A stretch of DNA of 64,000 nt, taken from contig CAVZYN010000001.1 of NCBI GenBank assembly GCA_963779515.1, positions 310,001 to 374,000 on the forward strand, read 5' to 3'. Shown here piece after piece: positions 23,647 to 33,498 of the stretch (within the stretch, counting starts at the first letter, position 1; the number at the start of each line of letters is the position of its first letter). Below the pieces are notes generated by a model, which saw only the letters and a list, made by a program, of their open reading frames with translations, did not search any database and was not told the DNA's origin. A program made the position numbers and the translations under genes. The DNA is from CAVZYN01 sp963779515 (GTDB lineage Bacteria; Pseudomonadota; Alphaproteobacteria; Rhizobiales; Hyphomicrobiaceae).

Positions 23647-25161
23647 ATGATCGGTATTTTTGCAAAGGTTGGACAGAGCGGGCGCTGCCGTCGGGCGCAC
23701 TGGCTGCTTGGTGTCGGCCTGGCAGCGATGCTGGTTGGTTCCGGCATTGCGCCGGTTGCCGCCGAGACCCTTCAGGACACACTCGCGGCGGCCTACAAAT
23801 ATAATCCACAGCTCGATGCCGAGCGCGCGCGCCTCAGGGCCTTGGACGAAGAAGTCGCCAACGCCAATTCCGGATACCGGCCGCGCATCAGCGCGTCGGC
23901 CGACGCGGGCTACCGCAGTGTCGAGACGCGGCCGTCGTCGAACAACTCGGGTGAAACGCATCCGCGCAACGTGTCGATCACCGGCCAACAGACCGTCTTC
24001 GACGGCTTCCAAACTCCAAATCGCGTGCGTGAGGCCGAAGCCGGCGTGCGTGCAGGGCGCGAGAACTTGCGGTTGATCGAACAACAGGTTCTGCTCGACG
24101 CGGTGACCGCCTATATGGATGTCGTGCGCGACACCGCGATCGTGCGGCTGCGCGAAAGCAACGTCACCGTCCTGTCAAAGGAACTCAGCGCCACCAACGA
24201 TCGCTTCCGGGTGGGTGAAGTCACGCGGACCGACGTCGCGCAGGCGACGGCGCGGCGCGCGGGCTCAGTCTCGGCCCTCGATCTTGCGCGCGCCAACTTG
24301 CGCACCAGCCGCGGCAACTATGAGCGTACAGTCGGCCGCCCGCCCGTCAATCTGGTCGAGCCGCGGCCGCATGAGAGGTTGCTGCCGCGCAGTCTCGAGC
24401 AGGCGGTTTCGATCTCACGGCAGCAGAATCCCAACATCGTTGCCGCCCTTTATCGCGAGCAGGGCGCGCGCTCCACTGTCGATCGTCTGTGGGGCCAGTT
24501 CCTGCCGACAGTGACGGTTGACGTTACGCAAACCGAAAGCGTCGATCCGTCGGTCACGACCGACCGGTCCTCGACGACGGCCATCACCGGCCGCGTCAAC
24601 ATTCCGCTCTACCAGGGCGGCGCGACGCACGCGCAGGTCCGCCAAGCCAAGCACACGCACGTGGCGCGCATCCAGGACATCGAACAGGCACGCGCGGTCG
24701 CCCAGGGCAGCGTGGTGCAAACATGGTCGCAGCTCGAAGCCGCCAAAGCGCAGCTGGTGTCTGACCAGGCGCAGGTGGATGCGACCAGAACCGCGCTCAC
24801 AGGCGTGCGCGAGGAGGAAAAAGTCGGACAGCGCACGTTGCTTGATGTGCTCAATGCTGAACAAGAGCTACTAAATGCCGAAGTCAACCTGGTGACGACC
24901 AAGCGAAACTTGGTGGTCGCATCTTATGCCGTGCTCAACTCTGTCGGACGCCTGAATGTCGCCGATCTCGGCGCGGCCCGCGTCGCCTATGAGCCCGAAG
25001 CGCATTATCACGAGGTTCGCGGCAAGTGGTGGGGCACGTCGATCACGCACGCCGATGGGCGTCACGAAACAATCAGCCCGTGGCACGCGCAGACACAGGC
25101 GAACGAGGACAAACGTGCCTGGTCGGCCGCGACCAAGGCCGCGCCCAAGGTCAAGAAATAA
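23647..25161 (+). CDS. tolC: TolC family outer membrane protein, copy 2
   Basis: A 504-residue paralogue of the preceding gene with a signal peptide (WLLGVGLAAMLVGSGIAPVAA). The TolC repeats are complete: TLQDTLAAAYKYNPQLDAERARLRALDEEVA, AEAGVRAGRENLRLIEQQVLLDAVTAYMDV, DRFRVGEVTRTDVAQATARRA, and REEEKVGQRTLLDVLNAEQELLNAE. The C-terminal HYHEVRGKWWGTSITHADGRHE parallels copy 1. ATG at 23647 is used; a GTG at 23608 is in frame. It precedes popZ as in other rhizobia, so this copy occupies the conserved tolC position. Confidence 0.9.
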   Translation: MIGIFAKVGQSGRCRRAHWLLGVGLAAMLVGSGIAPVAAETLQDTLAAAYKYNPQLDAERARLRALDEEVANANSGYRPRISASADAGYRSVETRPSSNNSGETHPRNVSITGQQTVFDGFQTPNRVREAEAGVRAGRENLRLIEQQVLLDAVTAYMDVVRDTAIVRLRESNVTVLSKELSATNDRFRVGEVTRTDVAQATARRAGSVSALDLARANLRTSRGNYERTVGRPPVNLVEPRPHERLLPRSLEQAVSISRQQNPNIVAALYREQGARSTVDRLWGQFLPTVTVDVTQTESVDPSVTTDRSSTTAITGRVNIPLYQGGATHAQVRQAKHTHVARIQDIEQARAVAQGSVVQTWSQLEAAKAQLVSDQAQVDATRTALTGVREEEKVGQRTLLDVLNAEQELLNAEVNLVTTKRNLVVASYAVLNSVGRLNVADLGAARVAYEPEAHYHEVRGKWWGTSITHADGRHETISPWHAQTQANEDKRAWSAATKAAPKVKK

Positions 25162-25182
25162 GTCTCTCAGCCGTTTAACCGG

Positions 25183-25198
25183 ACCACGCCGTGGTTTT
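25183..25198 (+). terminator. Possible weak terminator after tolC copy 2
   Basis: A short stem accac/gtggt with loop gcc and a four-T tail lies 21 bases after the tolC stop. The stem is only five pairs, so termination is uncertain. The rest of the spacer to 25448 shows nothing recognisable. Confidence 0.3.
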
Positions 25199-25448
25199 GC
25201 CGCGAAGCCGGGCCACGCTCTCATGCTGATTGTGATGGTCATCACACTGGCGCAAATTCGCGCTGGTTACGCAAATTGGCTTTGGATGACGCGGTGGCGG
25301 CGATTGAAGCGGGCTATCATCCGTTGTAGCAGAGGCTCAATGGACCGATATGTGCGCTGCGTTTCAGCCACGGTTCGGCACGCTCATGCGGGTGGGCGTG
25401 AATTAGAGGGCACGCGTAGGTTACGCGACAGGCAGGGGACGCGGGGAT

Positions 25449-26630
25449 ATGGCGAGACCGGAAGCATCGGCTGAGCCCAGCATGGACGAAATTCTGGCGT
25501 CCATCCGTAAAATCATTTCGGAAGATCCATCGAGCGGTAACCACGCAGGGCCGGATCGGCGCCGTGGCGCCAGCAACGTTTTGCCGCGCGCCGATGCGCT
25601 GCCGCCGTCAATGCCGAATTTGCCGTCCGCGCCTCCGCCTCAGGCTGTGGCGCAGGCCGTGCCGCCGATGCCGCCCCCAAGCTTCGCGGCGACGATCGCG
25701 CAGCCGCCGGTGCAGTCCGTGCCGGCCGCATCGAGTCAAAGCCCCTCGCTTGATGACGACCTTGCCGACTTGCTGGATGATGCGCCGGAGGCGTTGCCGG
25801 AGTCCGTGAGGCCTGCGGCCACAAGCACGGCCGCTAGCAGCTTCGATGGCACACCTGATTGGCTGCTCGCGCGCGTCGCGCCGTCCGAGGTGACGCCGGC
25901 ATTGCCGCCATTGCCGGATTTGGGTTCCGTGCGTCCGTCCTTGACGATGGCGCCGCCGCTGGTCGCCAGCACCGCGCCGCGCCTGGACTTGGAACGCGTT
26001 CCGACGCCACCGCCCGCACCTGTGCCGCCGCCAACACCCTTGGCAGCAGTGCAGTCCGCTCCGGCAGCAGAGTCGCTTGAGGCCGATTTGGCGCGCGTCG
26101 CCGCCGCCGTTGCCGCGCCCGTGCTGAGCGCCCCCAAGGTCGCGAGCGAACCCACAATCGACAAGGCATCTGCATTGTTCAAACCGATGCCTGTTGCGGC
26201 AACTCCGGTGGTGACTGAAACCAAGGCGATGGAGACGAAAGCTGCGCCATCGCCGGTGACTGCTGCCGTCGAGGTGCCGAAACCAGTTGCAGTGACTCCG
26301 GCAGTCAAGGTGAAATTTGAGCCAGCACCTGCAGCCGCGGAAAAGCCTGCGGCACCAGTTGCGGCGAAACCGGCGGATGAAAAGGGGCAGCCCGCGGCGG
26401 TCGCCGCGCCAGCGAAAGTGACGGAGCCGGTCAAGGTGTCCGTGCCACCGCCGATGGCTGGGACGCCCGCTCCGGTCTTGGGCGTCCAGACCATGGAAGA
26501 TACGGTCGCCGAGCTGCTGCGTCCGATGTTGCGCCAGTGGCTTGATACCAACATGCCACGGATCGTCGAGAAGGCATTGCGGGTCGAGATGGCGGAAAGC
26601 CTGAAGAAGCCTGCGGCGCTCAAGAACTGA
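25449..26630 (+). CDS. popZ: Pole-organizing protein PopZ (DUF2497)
   Basis: A 393-residue protein with the PopZ layout: a short N-terminal helix (EPSMDEILASIRKIISED, residues 9-26), a very long Pro/Ala/Val-rich acidic linker, and a C-terminal oligomerisation helix module (MEDTVAELLRPMLRQWLDTNMPRIVEKALRVEMAESL). In Caulobacter, PopZ forms a polar condensate that anchors ParB-parS and recruits cell-cycle factors through its N-terminal helix. The linker is roughly 300 residues, much longer than the ~100 in Caulobacter. Its place before valS matches Caulobacter and rhizobia. A strong terminator follows. Confidence 0.88.
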   Translation: MARPEASAEPSMDEILASIRKIISEDPSSGNHAGPDRRRGASNVLPRADALPPSMPNLPSAPPPQAVAQAVPPMPPPSFAATIAQPPVQSVPAASSQSPSLDDDLADLLDDAPEALPESVRPAATSTAASSFDGTPDWLLARVAPSEVTPALPPLPDLGSVRPSLTMAPPLVASTAPRLDLERVPTPPPAPVPPPTPLAAVQSAPAAESLEADLARVAAAVAAPVLSAPKVASEPTIDKASALFKPMPVAATPVVTETKAMETKAAPSPVTAAVEVPKPVAVTPAVKVKFEPAPAAAEKPAAPVAAKPADEKGQPAAVAAPAKVTEPVKVSVPPPMAGTPAPVLGVQTMEDTVAELLRPMLRQWLDTNMPRIVEKALRVEMAESLKKPAALKN

Positions 26631-26656
26631 ATGACTTGACCCGCTCCGCAAGATCG

Positions 26657-26682
26657 AAAGGGCGCCAAACGGCGCCCTTTTT
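26657..26682 (+). terminator. Rho-independent terminator after popZ
   Basis: A perfect ten-base-pair stem, aaagggcgcc and ggcgcccttt, with loop aaac, runs into T residues. It lies 27 bases after the popZ stop and separates popZ from valS transcription. Confidence 0.9.
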
Positions 26683-26766
26683 GCCGTTTGAGGTCACGCG
26701 GTTGACAGGACAAGAGCGCGGGTCGTACGAGGAACGTCCGCTGTTCCCGTGACCCATCAGAGATCC

Positions 26767-29664
26767 ATGCTCGAGAAGACCTATCAGCCAGCCGACATCG
26801 AAGCCCGCATTCACAAAGATTGGGAGGCGGCCGGCGCCTTCCGGTGCAACCGTCCAGAACGCCGCGACGCCGAGCCCTATTGCATCGTGATCCCGCCGCC
26901 GAATGTCACGGGCTCGCTGCATATGGGGCATGCGCTCAACAACACGCTGCAGGACATTCTCTGCCGTTTCGAGCGCATGCGCGGCAAGGATGTGCTCTGG
27001 CAACCGGGCACCGATCACGCAGGCATCGCGACGCAGCTGGTCGTCGAGCGCGAGTTGGCGAAGAGCCAGCGATATCGCCGGTCGATGACGCGGGAAGAAT
27101 TCCTCGCTGAAATCTGGACGTGGAAAGCCGAAAGCGGCGGCACCATCGTCAACCAGCTGAAGCGGCTCGGTGCCTCATGCGACTGGTCGCGCGAGCGCTT
27201 CACCATGGACGAGGGGCTGTCGAATGCGGTTCTCAAGGTGTTCGTCGACCTCCACAATCAGGGGCTGATCTACAAGGACAAGCGACTGGTCAACTGGGAC
27301 CCGGAGTTCCAATCGGCGGTGTCAGACCTGGAAGTGGATTCGGTCCAGACGACCGGTCAGTTCAAATGGGCCGAGGGTGACAAAGACAAAGATGGCATCG
27401 ACAAGCCGCTCGATATCGCGGCCCTGGGAAAAATCCTCAACAAGAGCCCGAACGGGCACCTCTATCACTTCCGCTATCCGCTGAAAGGCAAGACCTTCAA
27501 CGCGGCTGATCCATCGACCTATATCGTCGTCGCGACCACGCGTCCCGAGACGATGCTCGGCGACACAGCGATTGCCGTGAACCCGAAGGACACGCGCTAT
27601 ACGGCGCTGATCGGTCAGCACGCGGTGTTGCCCCTCGCCGGTCGCGACCTCATCATCGTTGGCGATGACTACTCGGACCCTGAAAAAGGCTCGGGCGCAG
27701 TAAAAATTACGCCAGCCCATGATTTCAACGACGCCGAAGTCGGCAAGCGCCACAAGCTCGACGTGATCAACATCTTCACCGAGCACGCCAGGTTGAACGA
27801 CGGCGTGCCGGCCAAGTACCAAGGCCTCGACCGCATTGATGCGAGGAAGCAGGTCGTCGCCGACATGTACGCCGAGGGCAAACTCGCGAAGATCGAGGTG
27901 ACGACGCATGCCGTCCCGCACTCGCAACGCGGTGGCGCCATCATCGAGCCGTTCCTGACCGACCAATGGTACGTCGACGCCGCGACGCTGGCCAAGCCCG
28001 CGCTTGCGGCCGTTCGCAGCGGCAAGACTCGGTTCGTGCCCGAGCGCTACGCCGACGACTACTTCCGCTGGCTCGAGAACATCCAGCCCTGGTGCATTTC
28101 GCGCCAACTGTGGTGGGGGCACCAGATCCCGGCGTGGTACGGGCCTAAACTCGACGCCACAGGCGTTTGGCCGGACGAACCGACCGAGTTTGATGTTTTC
28201 GTGGCGACCGACGAGGCGGAGGCAGTTAAGCTCGCATCAAGGCACTACGCAAAACTTGGCTTTGATAAGCGGATCAAGATCGCAGCTTCGCGTGAACAAG
28301 CCAACGATCCGGCCTTTCTCAAGTCGGGTAACGAAGTTGCGCTATTTCGCGATGCCGACGTGCTCGACACGTGGTTCTCGTCTGGGCTGTGGCCCATGTC
28401 GACGCTCGGCTGGCCCGAGCAGACGCCGGAGTTGAAGAAGTTCTATCCGACGTCGACGCTCGTCACGGGCTTCGATATCATCTTCTTCTGGGTCGCGCGC
28501 ATGATGATGCAGGGCATCCATTTTATGCCCGACGTGCCGTTCCGCGACGTCTACATTCACGGCCTCGTTCTCGACGAGAAGGGCCAGAAAATGTCGAAGA
28601 CGAAGGGCAACGTCATCGATCCGCTGGTGCTGATCGAGAAGTTCGGTGCCGACGCGCTGCGCATGTCGCTCGCCTCACAGACCGCCCAAGGCCGCAACGT
28701 GCGCCTCTCGGAAAAGCGCGTCGAGGGCTATCGCAACTTCGCAACCAAGCTATGGAACGCCGCCCGCTTCGCCGAAATGAACGAGTGCGTGCGGCAGCGC
28801 GATTTTGATCCCGCGGCGGTCAAGGAAACACTGAACCGCTGGATCGCGGGCGAGACCGAACGCGCGGTCGCCGCCGTCACGTCCGGCATCGTCGAATTCA
28901 AGTTCAACGACGCCGCAGGCGCCGCCTACGATTTCATCTGGGGCACGTTTTGCGATTGGTATCTCGAGTTCGCAAAACCGATCTTCATTGGAGCCGACGA
29001 GGCCGCGAAGGCCGAAACGCGCGCGACCACCGCTTGGGTGCTGGATCAGATCCTGAAGCTGCTGCACCCGTTCATGCCGTTCGTGACCGAGGAACTGTGG
29101 AGCCGCCTCGTCGAGGTCGGCGTTCAGCGCCAGTCGCTGCTGGCGTTGAGCCAATGGCCCGATTTCGGTGGCCTCTCCAACGCCGACGCCGATGAAGAAG
29201 TTGGCTGGCTGATCGCGTTGATCTCCGAAGTCCGATCGGTCCGCTCTGAAATGAATGTGCCAGGCGGCACCAAGATCCCGCTGACGCTTGTTGGCGCGTC
29301 ATCGACGACCAAGACTCGCGTGTCCCGGCACGAAGACACCATCAAGCGGCTCGCGCGGCTCGATATGATCGGTTACGAGAAGGCGCCGCCAAAGGGGGCG
29401 GCGCAGATGGTCGTTGGCGAGGCGACGGTATGCCTTCCGCTCGCCGGTGTGATCGACATGAGTGCCGAACAAAGGCGCCTCGGCAAGGCAATCGCGGACG
29501 CCGAAAGCGACATGGCGAAAATGGACGCCAAACTCTCGAACCCGAGCTTCATGGCCAAGGCGAAGCCGGATGCCATCGAAGAGGCGAAGGAGCGCAAGGC
29601 GGAGCTCGACGGCCAGCTCACCAAGTTGAAAGCCGCGCTCCGCCGCGTCGAGGCAGCCGCTTAG
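26767..29664 (+). CDS. valS: Valyl-tRNA synthetase
   Basis: A class I aminoacyl-tRNA synthetase of about 965 residues that charges tRNA-Val and edits mischarged threonine. The HIGH signature appears as PPPNVTGSLHMGHAL (about residues 44-58) and the KMSKS loop as GQKMSKTKGN near residue 606. The connective editing domain (TTRPETMLGDTAIAV), the anticodon-binding domain and a C-terminal coiled-coil arm (SAEQRRLGKAIADAESDMAKMDAKL) are all present. ATG at 26767 (MLEKTYQPADIEA) fits the family; a GTG six codons earlier at 26749 is possible. Confidence 0.96.
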   Translation: MLEKTYQPADIEARIHKDWEAAGAFRCNRPERRDAEPYCIVIPPPNVTGSLHMGHALNNTLQDILCRFERMRGKDVLWQPGTDHAGIATQLVVERELAKSQRYRRSMTREEFLAEIWTWKAESGGTIVNQLKRLGASCDWSRERFTMDEGLSNAVLKVFVDLHNQGLIYKDKRLVNWDPEFQSAVSDLEVDSVQTTGQFKWAEGDKDKDGIDKPLDIAALGKILNKSPNGHLYHFRYPLKGKTFNAADPSTYIVVATTRPETMLGDTAIAVNPKDTRYTALIGQHAVLPLAGRDLIIVGDDYSDPEKGSGAVKITPAHDFNDAEVGKRHKLDVINIFTEHARLNDGVPAKYQGLDRIDARKQVVADMYAEGKLAKIEVTTHAVPHSQRGGAIIEPFLTDQWYVDAATLAKPALAAVRSGKTRFVPERYADDYFRWLENIQPWCISRQLWWGHQIPAWYGPKLDATGVWPDEPTEFDVFVATDEAEAVKLASRHYAKLGFDKRIKIAASREQANDPAFLKSGNEVALFRDADVLDTWFSSGLWPMSTLGWPEQTPELKKFYPTSTLVTGFDIIFFWVARMMMQGIHFMPDVPFRDVYIHGLVLDEKGQKMSKTKGNVIDPLVLIEKFGADALRMSLASQTAQGRNVRLSEKRVEGYRNFATKLWNAARFAEMNECVRQRDFDPAAVKETLNRWIAGETERAVAAVTSGIVEFKFNDAAGAAYDFIWGTFCDWYLEFAKPIFIGADEAAKAETRATTAWVLDQILKLLHPFMPFVTEELWSRLVEVGVQRQSLLALSQWPDFGGLSNADADEEVGWLIALISEVRSVRSEMNVPGGTKIPLTLVGASSTTKTRVSRHEDTIKRLARLDMIGYEKAPPKGAAQMVVGEATVCLPLAGVIDMSAEQRRLGKAIADAESDMAKMDAKLSNPSFMAKAKPDAIEEAKERKAELDGQLTKLKAALRRVEAAA

Positions 29665-29682
29665 CGCTTGCGGCGACAACGC

Positions 29683-30423
29683 CTACTTGAGCTTGGCGAT
29701 CAAGGCCTGCGCCGCCGCCGGATTGCGCACCTTCGCGCCGGCAATGAAGTAGGCGAACACGTCGCCACGCTTGCCCCACGCCTTGGTTTGACGCAGATAG
29801 CCGCTCAATTCCTTGTCCGTGACACCGGCCTCGATATCCTCGTGGCTCGACATGAAACGCGCATAAGTGAAGTCGGCCGTCGCCTCGTCGATCTCGGGGA
29901 AGTTCTCGTCCTTGGCATAGACGATGGCGATGCTGTGCTTGCGTGCGAGCGCCGTGAACGCCGCCGTTGCAAACGATGGATGGCGCACTTCGATCGCGTG
30001 CCGCAATCTCAGGCCGTCCATCACCTTGGGCAGCAGTGTCAGGAACGCGCCGAAATCGTCAGGATCGAATTTCTTCGTTGCCATGAACTGCCAGTTGATT
30101 GGCCCGAGCTTGTCGCCAAGCTGTGTCAGCCCTTGCGCCATGAATTTCTCGATCGAGGGACCAGCCTCCGCGAGTATTTTCCGATTGGTGCAATAGCGCG
30201 AGGCCTTGACGGAAAAGATGAAGCCGTCCGGTGTCTCGTCGCGCCACTTGCGCCAGCTGTCAGGCTTGAATGTCGAATAGTACGTACCGTTGATCTCGAT
30301 CGATGTCAGCGCTCGCGAGGCGAATTCCAGCTCGCGCTTTTGGGCAAGATCCGCCGGATAGAAGACGCCGCGCCATGGCTCGAACGTCCAGCCGCCGACG
30401 CCAATTCTGATGACGCCGGTCAT
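29683..30423 (-). CDS. DUF72 domain-containing protein (YecE-like)
   Basis: A 246-residue TIM-barrel-like DUF72 protein starting MTGVIRIGVGGWTFEPWRG. Family marks include EFASRALTSIEINGTYY, FIFSVKASRYCTNRK and the late TYARFMSSHEDIE region. The biochemical role of the family is unknown. Its start overlaps the stop of the M20D amidohydrolase by four bases (ATGA), so the two are translationally coupled. It converges on valS with 18 bases between stops. Confidence 0.85.
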   Translation of the reverse strand: MTGVIRIGVGGWTFEPWRGVFYPADLAQKRELEFASRALTSIEINGTYYSTFKPDSWRKWRDETPDGFIFSVKASRYCTNRKILAEAGPSIEKFMAQGLTQLGDKLGPINWQFMATKKFDPDDFGAFLTLLPKVMDGLRLRHAIEVRHPSFATAAFTALARKHSIAIVYAKDENFPEIDEATADFTYARFMSSHEDIEAGVTDKELSGYLRQTKAWGKRGDVFAYFIAGAKVRNPAAAQALIAKLK

Positions 30424-31610
30424 ACAGGCAATGCCGATTCGACCAGTCGCGCCCAATACGAAACGCCAGCAGGTATGGCATTGTCATCGAACTCGTAGGC
30501 CGGATGATGCAGCCCCGCGCTGTCGCCATTGCCGATGAAGATGAAGGCGCCCGGCCGCTGCTGCAGCATGTAGGCAAAGTCCTCGCCACCCATCACGGGG
30601 CGCGTTTCGGCATCGACCGTGCCGGCAACGCCGGCGGCAACGCGCGCGGCCAGCGCGGTCTCCGCGGCGCTGTTGACCGTCAACGGACACAAGCGCTGAT
30701 AGTCGAGCGTGATGCGTGCGCCATGCTGGGCCTCGAGCGCCTGTAGCATGGTCTCGATGCGGCTGATCACATGCTCCTGCACGGCGCTGGAAAATGTCCG
30801 CACCGTGCCGCCGAGGCGGACCGAATTTGGAATGACGTTCTTGGCATTGCTGCCATTGAAAACCGTGAGCGAGACGACGGCTGACTCGAGCGGATCGACA
30901 TTGCGCGCAACGATCGACTGCAGCGCGACGCCAAGCTGGCACCCGATATAGACCGGGTCACACGACATCTGCGGCATCGAGGCATGCGCGCCGCGGCCCT
31001 CGATGGTGATGTCGAAGAAGTCCGTCGCCGCCATGATGCCGCCAGGCCGGATCGCGAACTGCCCGACCGGCAAGCCCGGCATGTTGTGCATGCCGAACAC
31101 GCGACCTATCCCGAACCGTTCCATCAACCGGTCGTCGAGCATCGCAGCCGCGCCGCCGGCCGATTGGGCGTCGGGTGATCCTTCCGCTGGTACTTCCTCG
31201 GAGGGCTGGAAAATCAGAACAGCCGATCCGGAAAAATTCCGTGTCTCGGCCAGGTATTTCGCCGCGCCAAGCAGCATCGACGTGTGTCCATCGTGTCCGC
31301 ATGCGTGCATTTTTCCAGGCGTCGCGGAGGCGTGCGGCACCCCTGTGATCTCGGTCATGGCGAGCGCATCCATGTCGGCGCGCAATCCAATGGCTGGCTG
31401 CGTCGAGGGAGACCGGCCTCTGATCACGGCGACCACGCCGGTGCGTCCGATCCCGGTGGCAACCTCATCGCAGCCGAAGCTCTTGAGCTTTTCCGCAACC
31501 AGCGCCGCCGTCCGATGCACATCGAAGCCAAGCTCCGGGTGCCGATGAATATCGCGGCGCCAGCCCGCGACTTCGTCGAGCATCGCTGTGGCGCTATTCA
31601 GAACAGGCAT
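30420..31610 (-). CDS. M20D family amidohydrolase (hippurate hydrolase-like)
   Basis: A 396-residue metal-dependent amidohydrolase. Metal ligands of the M20D family are visible in HACGHDGHTSMLLGAA (Cys and His), in QPSEEVPAEGS (Glu pair), in GRVFGMHNMPGLPVGQFAIRPG (His) and in the C-terminal LHHPAYEFDDNAI (His). The dimerisation domain lies in the middle third. The family removes acyl groups from N-acyl amino acids or cleaves short peptides in the cytosol. It is divergent from the peptide-type ABC importer at 31850, which suggests it processes an imported substrate; this is inference from position. Confidence 0.88.
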   Translation of the reverse strand: MPVLNSATAMLDEVAGWRRDIHRHPELGFDVHRTAALVAEKLKSFGCDEVATGIGRTGVVAVIRGRSPSTQPAIGLRADMDALAMTEITGVPHASATPGKMHACGHDGHTSMLLGAAKYLAETRNFSGSAVLIFQPSEEVPAEGSPDAQSAGGAAAMLDDRLMERFGIGRVFGMHNMPGLPVGQFAIRPGGIMAATDFFDITIEGRGAHASMPQMSCDPVYIGCQLGVALQSIVARNVDPLESAVVSLTVFNGSNAKNVIPNSVRLGGTVRTFSSAVQEHVISRIETMLQALEAQHGARITLDYQRLCPLTVNSAAETALAARVAAGVAGTVDAETRPVMGGEDFAYMLQQRPGAFIFIGNGDSAGLHHPAYEFDDNAIPAGVSYWARLVESALPV

Positions 31611-31849
31611 GGGGTTGGATCCTCTCGCACATCGGCAATCTGGGCTGCAAACCAGCGGTTGTGTCAAGACAGCGTCCGATGGCGGAGCGGGTCCTTTGGA
31701 GGTTCGCGTCGCTACAACCGCAAAATAGGCGTGCGCACGCGCTGGACCGGCGCAGTCACTTGCGTCAGTATCCGGCGCCGGTATGGCGTGGCTTGGAACG
31801 GGGCAGTGCGTTCCAACGAGCGCCTACCTCAAATTTAGGGAGAGAGCAG
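31611..31849. promoter_or_regulatory. Divergent regulatory spacer, amidohydrolase versus ABC importer
   Basis: A 239-base spacer between the divergent starts at 31610 and 31850. A GGGAGAGAGCAG ribosome site precedes the importer start. It should hold promoters for both transcription units; I can identify no specific operator. Confidence 0.45.
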
Positions 31850-33450
31850 ATGAAAGTGCGCACAGCACTGTTGGCGGGCGCGGCGATGGTGTCTCTGGCC
31901 ATGACTTCGGCGATGACGCCCGCGGACGCCAAGACGTTCAAGTATGCGTTCCAAGGCGACCTCAATGCGCTCGATCCCTACACCTTAAACGAGACATTCA
32001 CCCTTGGCGCTCTCGGCAACGTCATGGAAGGTCTGACGAAGCGCGACAAGGACCTGAAGATCATTCCGGGGCTCGCCGAGCGTTGGGAAGTGGTCGATCC
32101 GCTGAAGTGGCGCTTCCATCTGCGCAAGGGCGTGAAATTTCACGACGGCACGCCGTTCACCGCCGACGATGTCGTGTTCTCGCTCGAGCGCCTGCGCTCG
32201 CCCGGCTCACAGGTCAAGAACTCGCGTGCCCGCCGACGTGACGGCTGTCAAGGTTGACGACAACACCGTCGATTTCATTCTGAAGTCGCCGAACCCGATC
32301 CTCAACGCCGAGTGGGATACGTGGTACATGTATTCCAAGAAGTGGGCCGAAGCGAACGGCGCCACGCAGGCTCAGTCCGCCACTGCCACGTCCTTGTCGC
32401 CGGGTGCTCTGAAGGCGAACGGGACCGGCCCCTTCACGGTGGTGAGCCATGAGCCGGGTATCAAGACCGTGTTCAAGCCCAATCCGAATTGGTGGGGCAA
32501 GGCCGAGCACAATCTGACCGAAGTGATCTTCCAGACCATCAAGGCGGATGCGACGCGCGTCGCCGCGCTGCTGTCGGGCGAGATCGACATGATGGATCCG
32601 GTGCCGCCGCAGGACATCGAGCGGATCAAGAGCAACGCGACAACTGACGTGCTGATCGGTGCCGAGATCCGGACCATTTTCCTGAATATGGATTCGTTCC
32701 GGCCGGAGCTGCTCTATTCGAGCGTGAAGGGCAAGAACCCGTTCAAGGACGCCAAGGTGCGCAAGGCCGTCTATCAGGCGATCGACATCGAGGCGATCAA
32801 GTCGCGCATCATGCGCGGTATGTCGAAACCGTCGGCACTGCTCATAGACCCGGCGCTATTCGCGCCCGGTGGCGAGTTGAAACGGCATCCCTATGACGTG
32901 GCTAGCGGCGAAGAAACTCCTGACCGAGGCCGGTTATCCGCAGGGCTTCGAAGTCGAGATGGACTGCCCCAACGATCGCTATGTCAATGACGAAGGGATC
33001 TGCCAGGCCGTCACCCAGATGCTCTCGCGTATCGACATCAAGGTGAAGCTCAACGCGATGCCGAAGGCGAAGTACTTCGAAAAGGCCGGTCCAACCAAGA
33101 AGTACGACTCGTCCTTCAACCTGCTCGGCTGGACGCCTGGTTCGCTCGACAGCTGGAATGTGATCGCCAATATCATCGGTTGCCGCGATGCGGACGGCAA
33201 AGGCGGAACCTTCAATTATGGCGGCTACTGCAACCCGCAAATTGAAGACCTCGGCAAGAAGATCCTGGTGGAAATCGATCTGAAGAAACGCGATGCCATG
33301 ATCCTCGAGGCCTTCAAGATCAACCACGAGGAAGCCGGCGTCATCCCGCTGCATCAACAGGCGCTGGCGTGGGGCATCTCGAAAAAAATCAAGATGACAC
33401 AGCGCGCGGACAACCAGGTCCTGTTCTATTGGGTGCAAAAGCAGGACTGA
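31850..33450 (+). CDS. ABC transporter peptide-type substrate-binding protein 1, two frameshifts
   Basis: A family 5 extracellular solute-binding protein (DppA/OppA type) with signal peptide MKVRTALLAGAAMVSLAMTSAMTPADA. The protein is read in three pieces: 31850 to about 32222 (LRKGVKFHDGTPFTADDVVFSLERL), then to about 32902 (GTGPFTVVSHEPG, ADATRVAALLSGEIDMM), then to 33450 (AAKKLLTEAGYPQGF, EVEMDCPNDRYVNDE). Each junction is repaired by dropping one base, giving about 532 residues, normal for the family. Everything else is conserved, so sequence error is more likely than gene death. Located in the periplasm, it delivers substrate to the permeases downstream. Confidence 0.82.
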
Positions 33451-33458
33451 AGTGAGTT

Positions 33459-33480
33459 CCTCTCTCCGCGAGGGGAGAGG
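33459..33480 (+). promoter_or_regulatory. Intra-operon hairpin after substrate-binding protein 1
   Basis: The arms cctctctcc and ggggagagg (one mismatch) form a stem with a four-base loop, nine bases after the stop. There is no T run. Such hairpins after solute-binding protein genes typically protect the 5' mRNA segment and reduce expression of downstream permeases. Confidence 0.6.
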
Positions 33481-33498
33481 ACGAACGTCGCGGACCCT

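Noticed and set aside
25608..26713. Long minus-strand frames opposite popZ
   Set aside because: They mirror the Ala/Pro codon bias of popZ and show low-complexity composition only.
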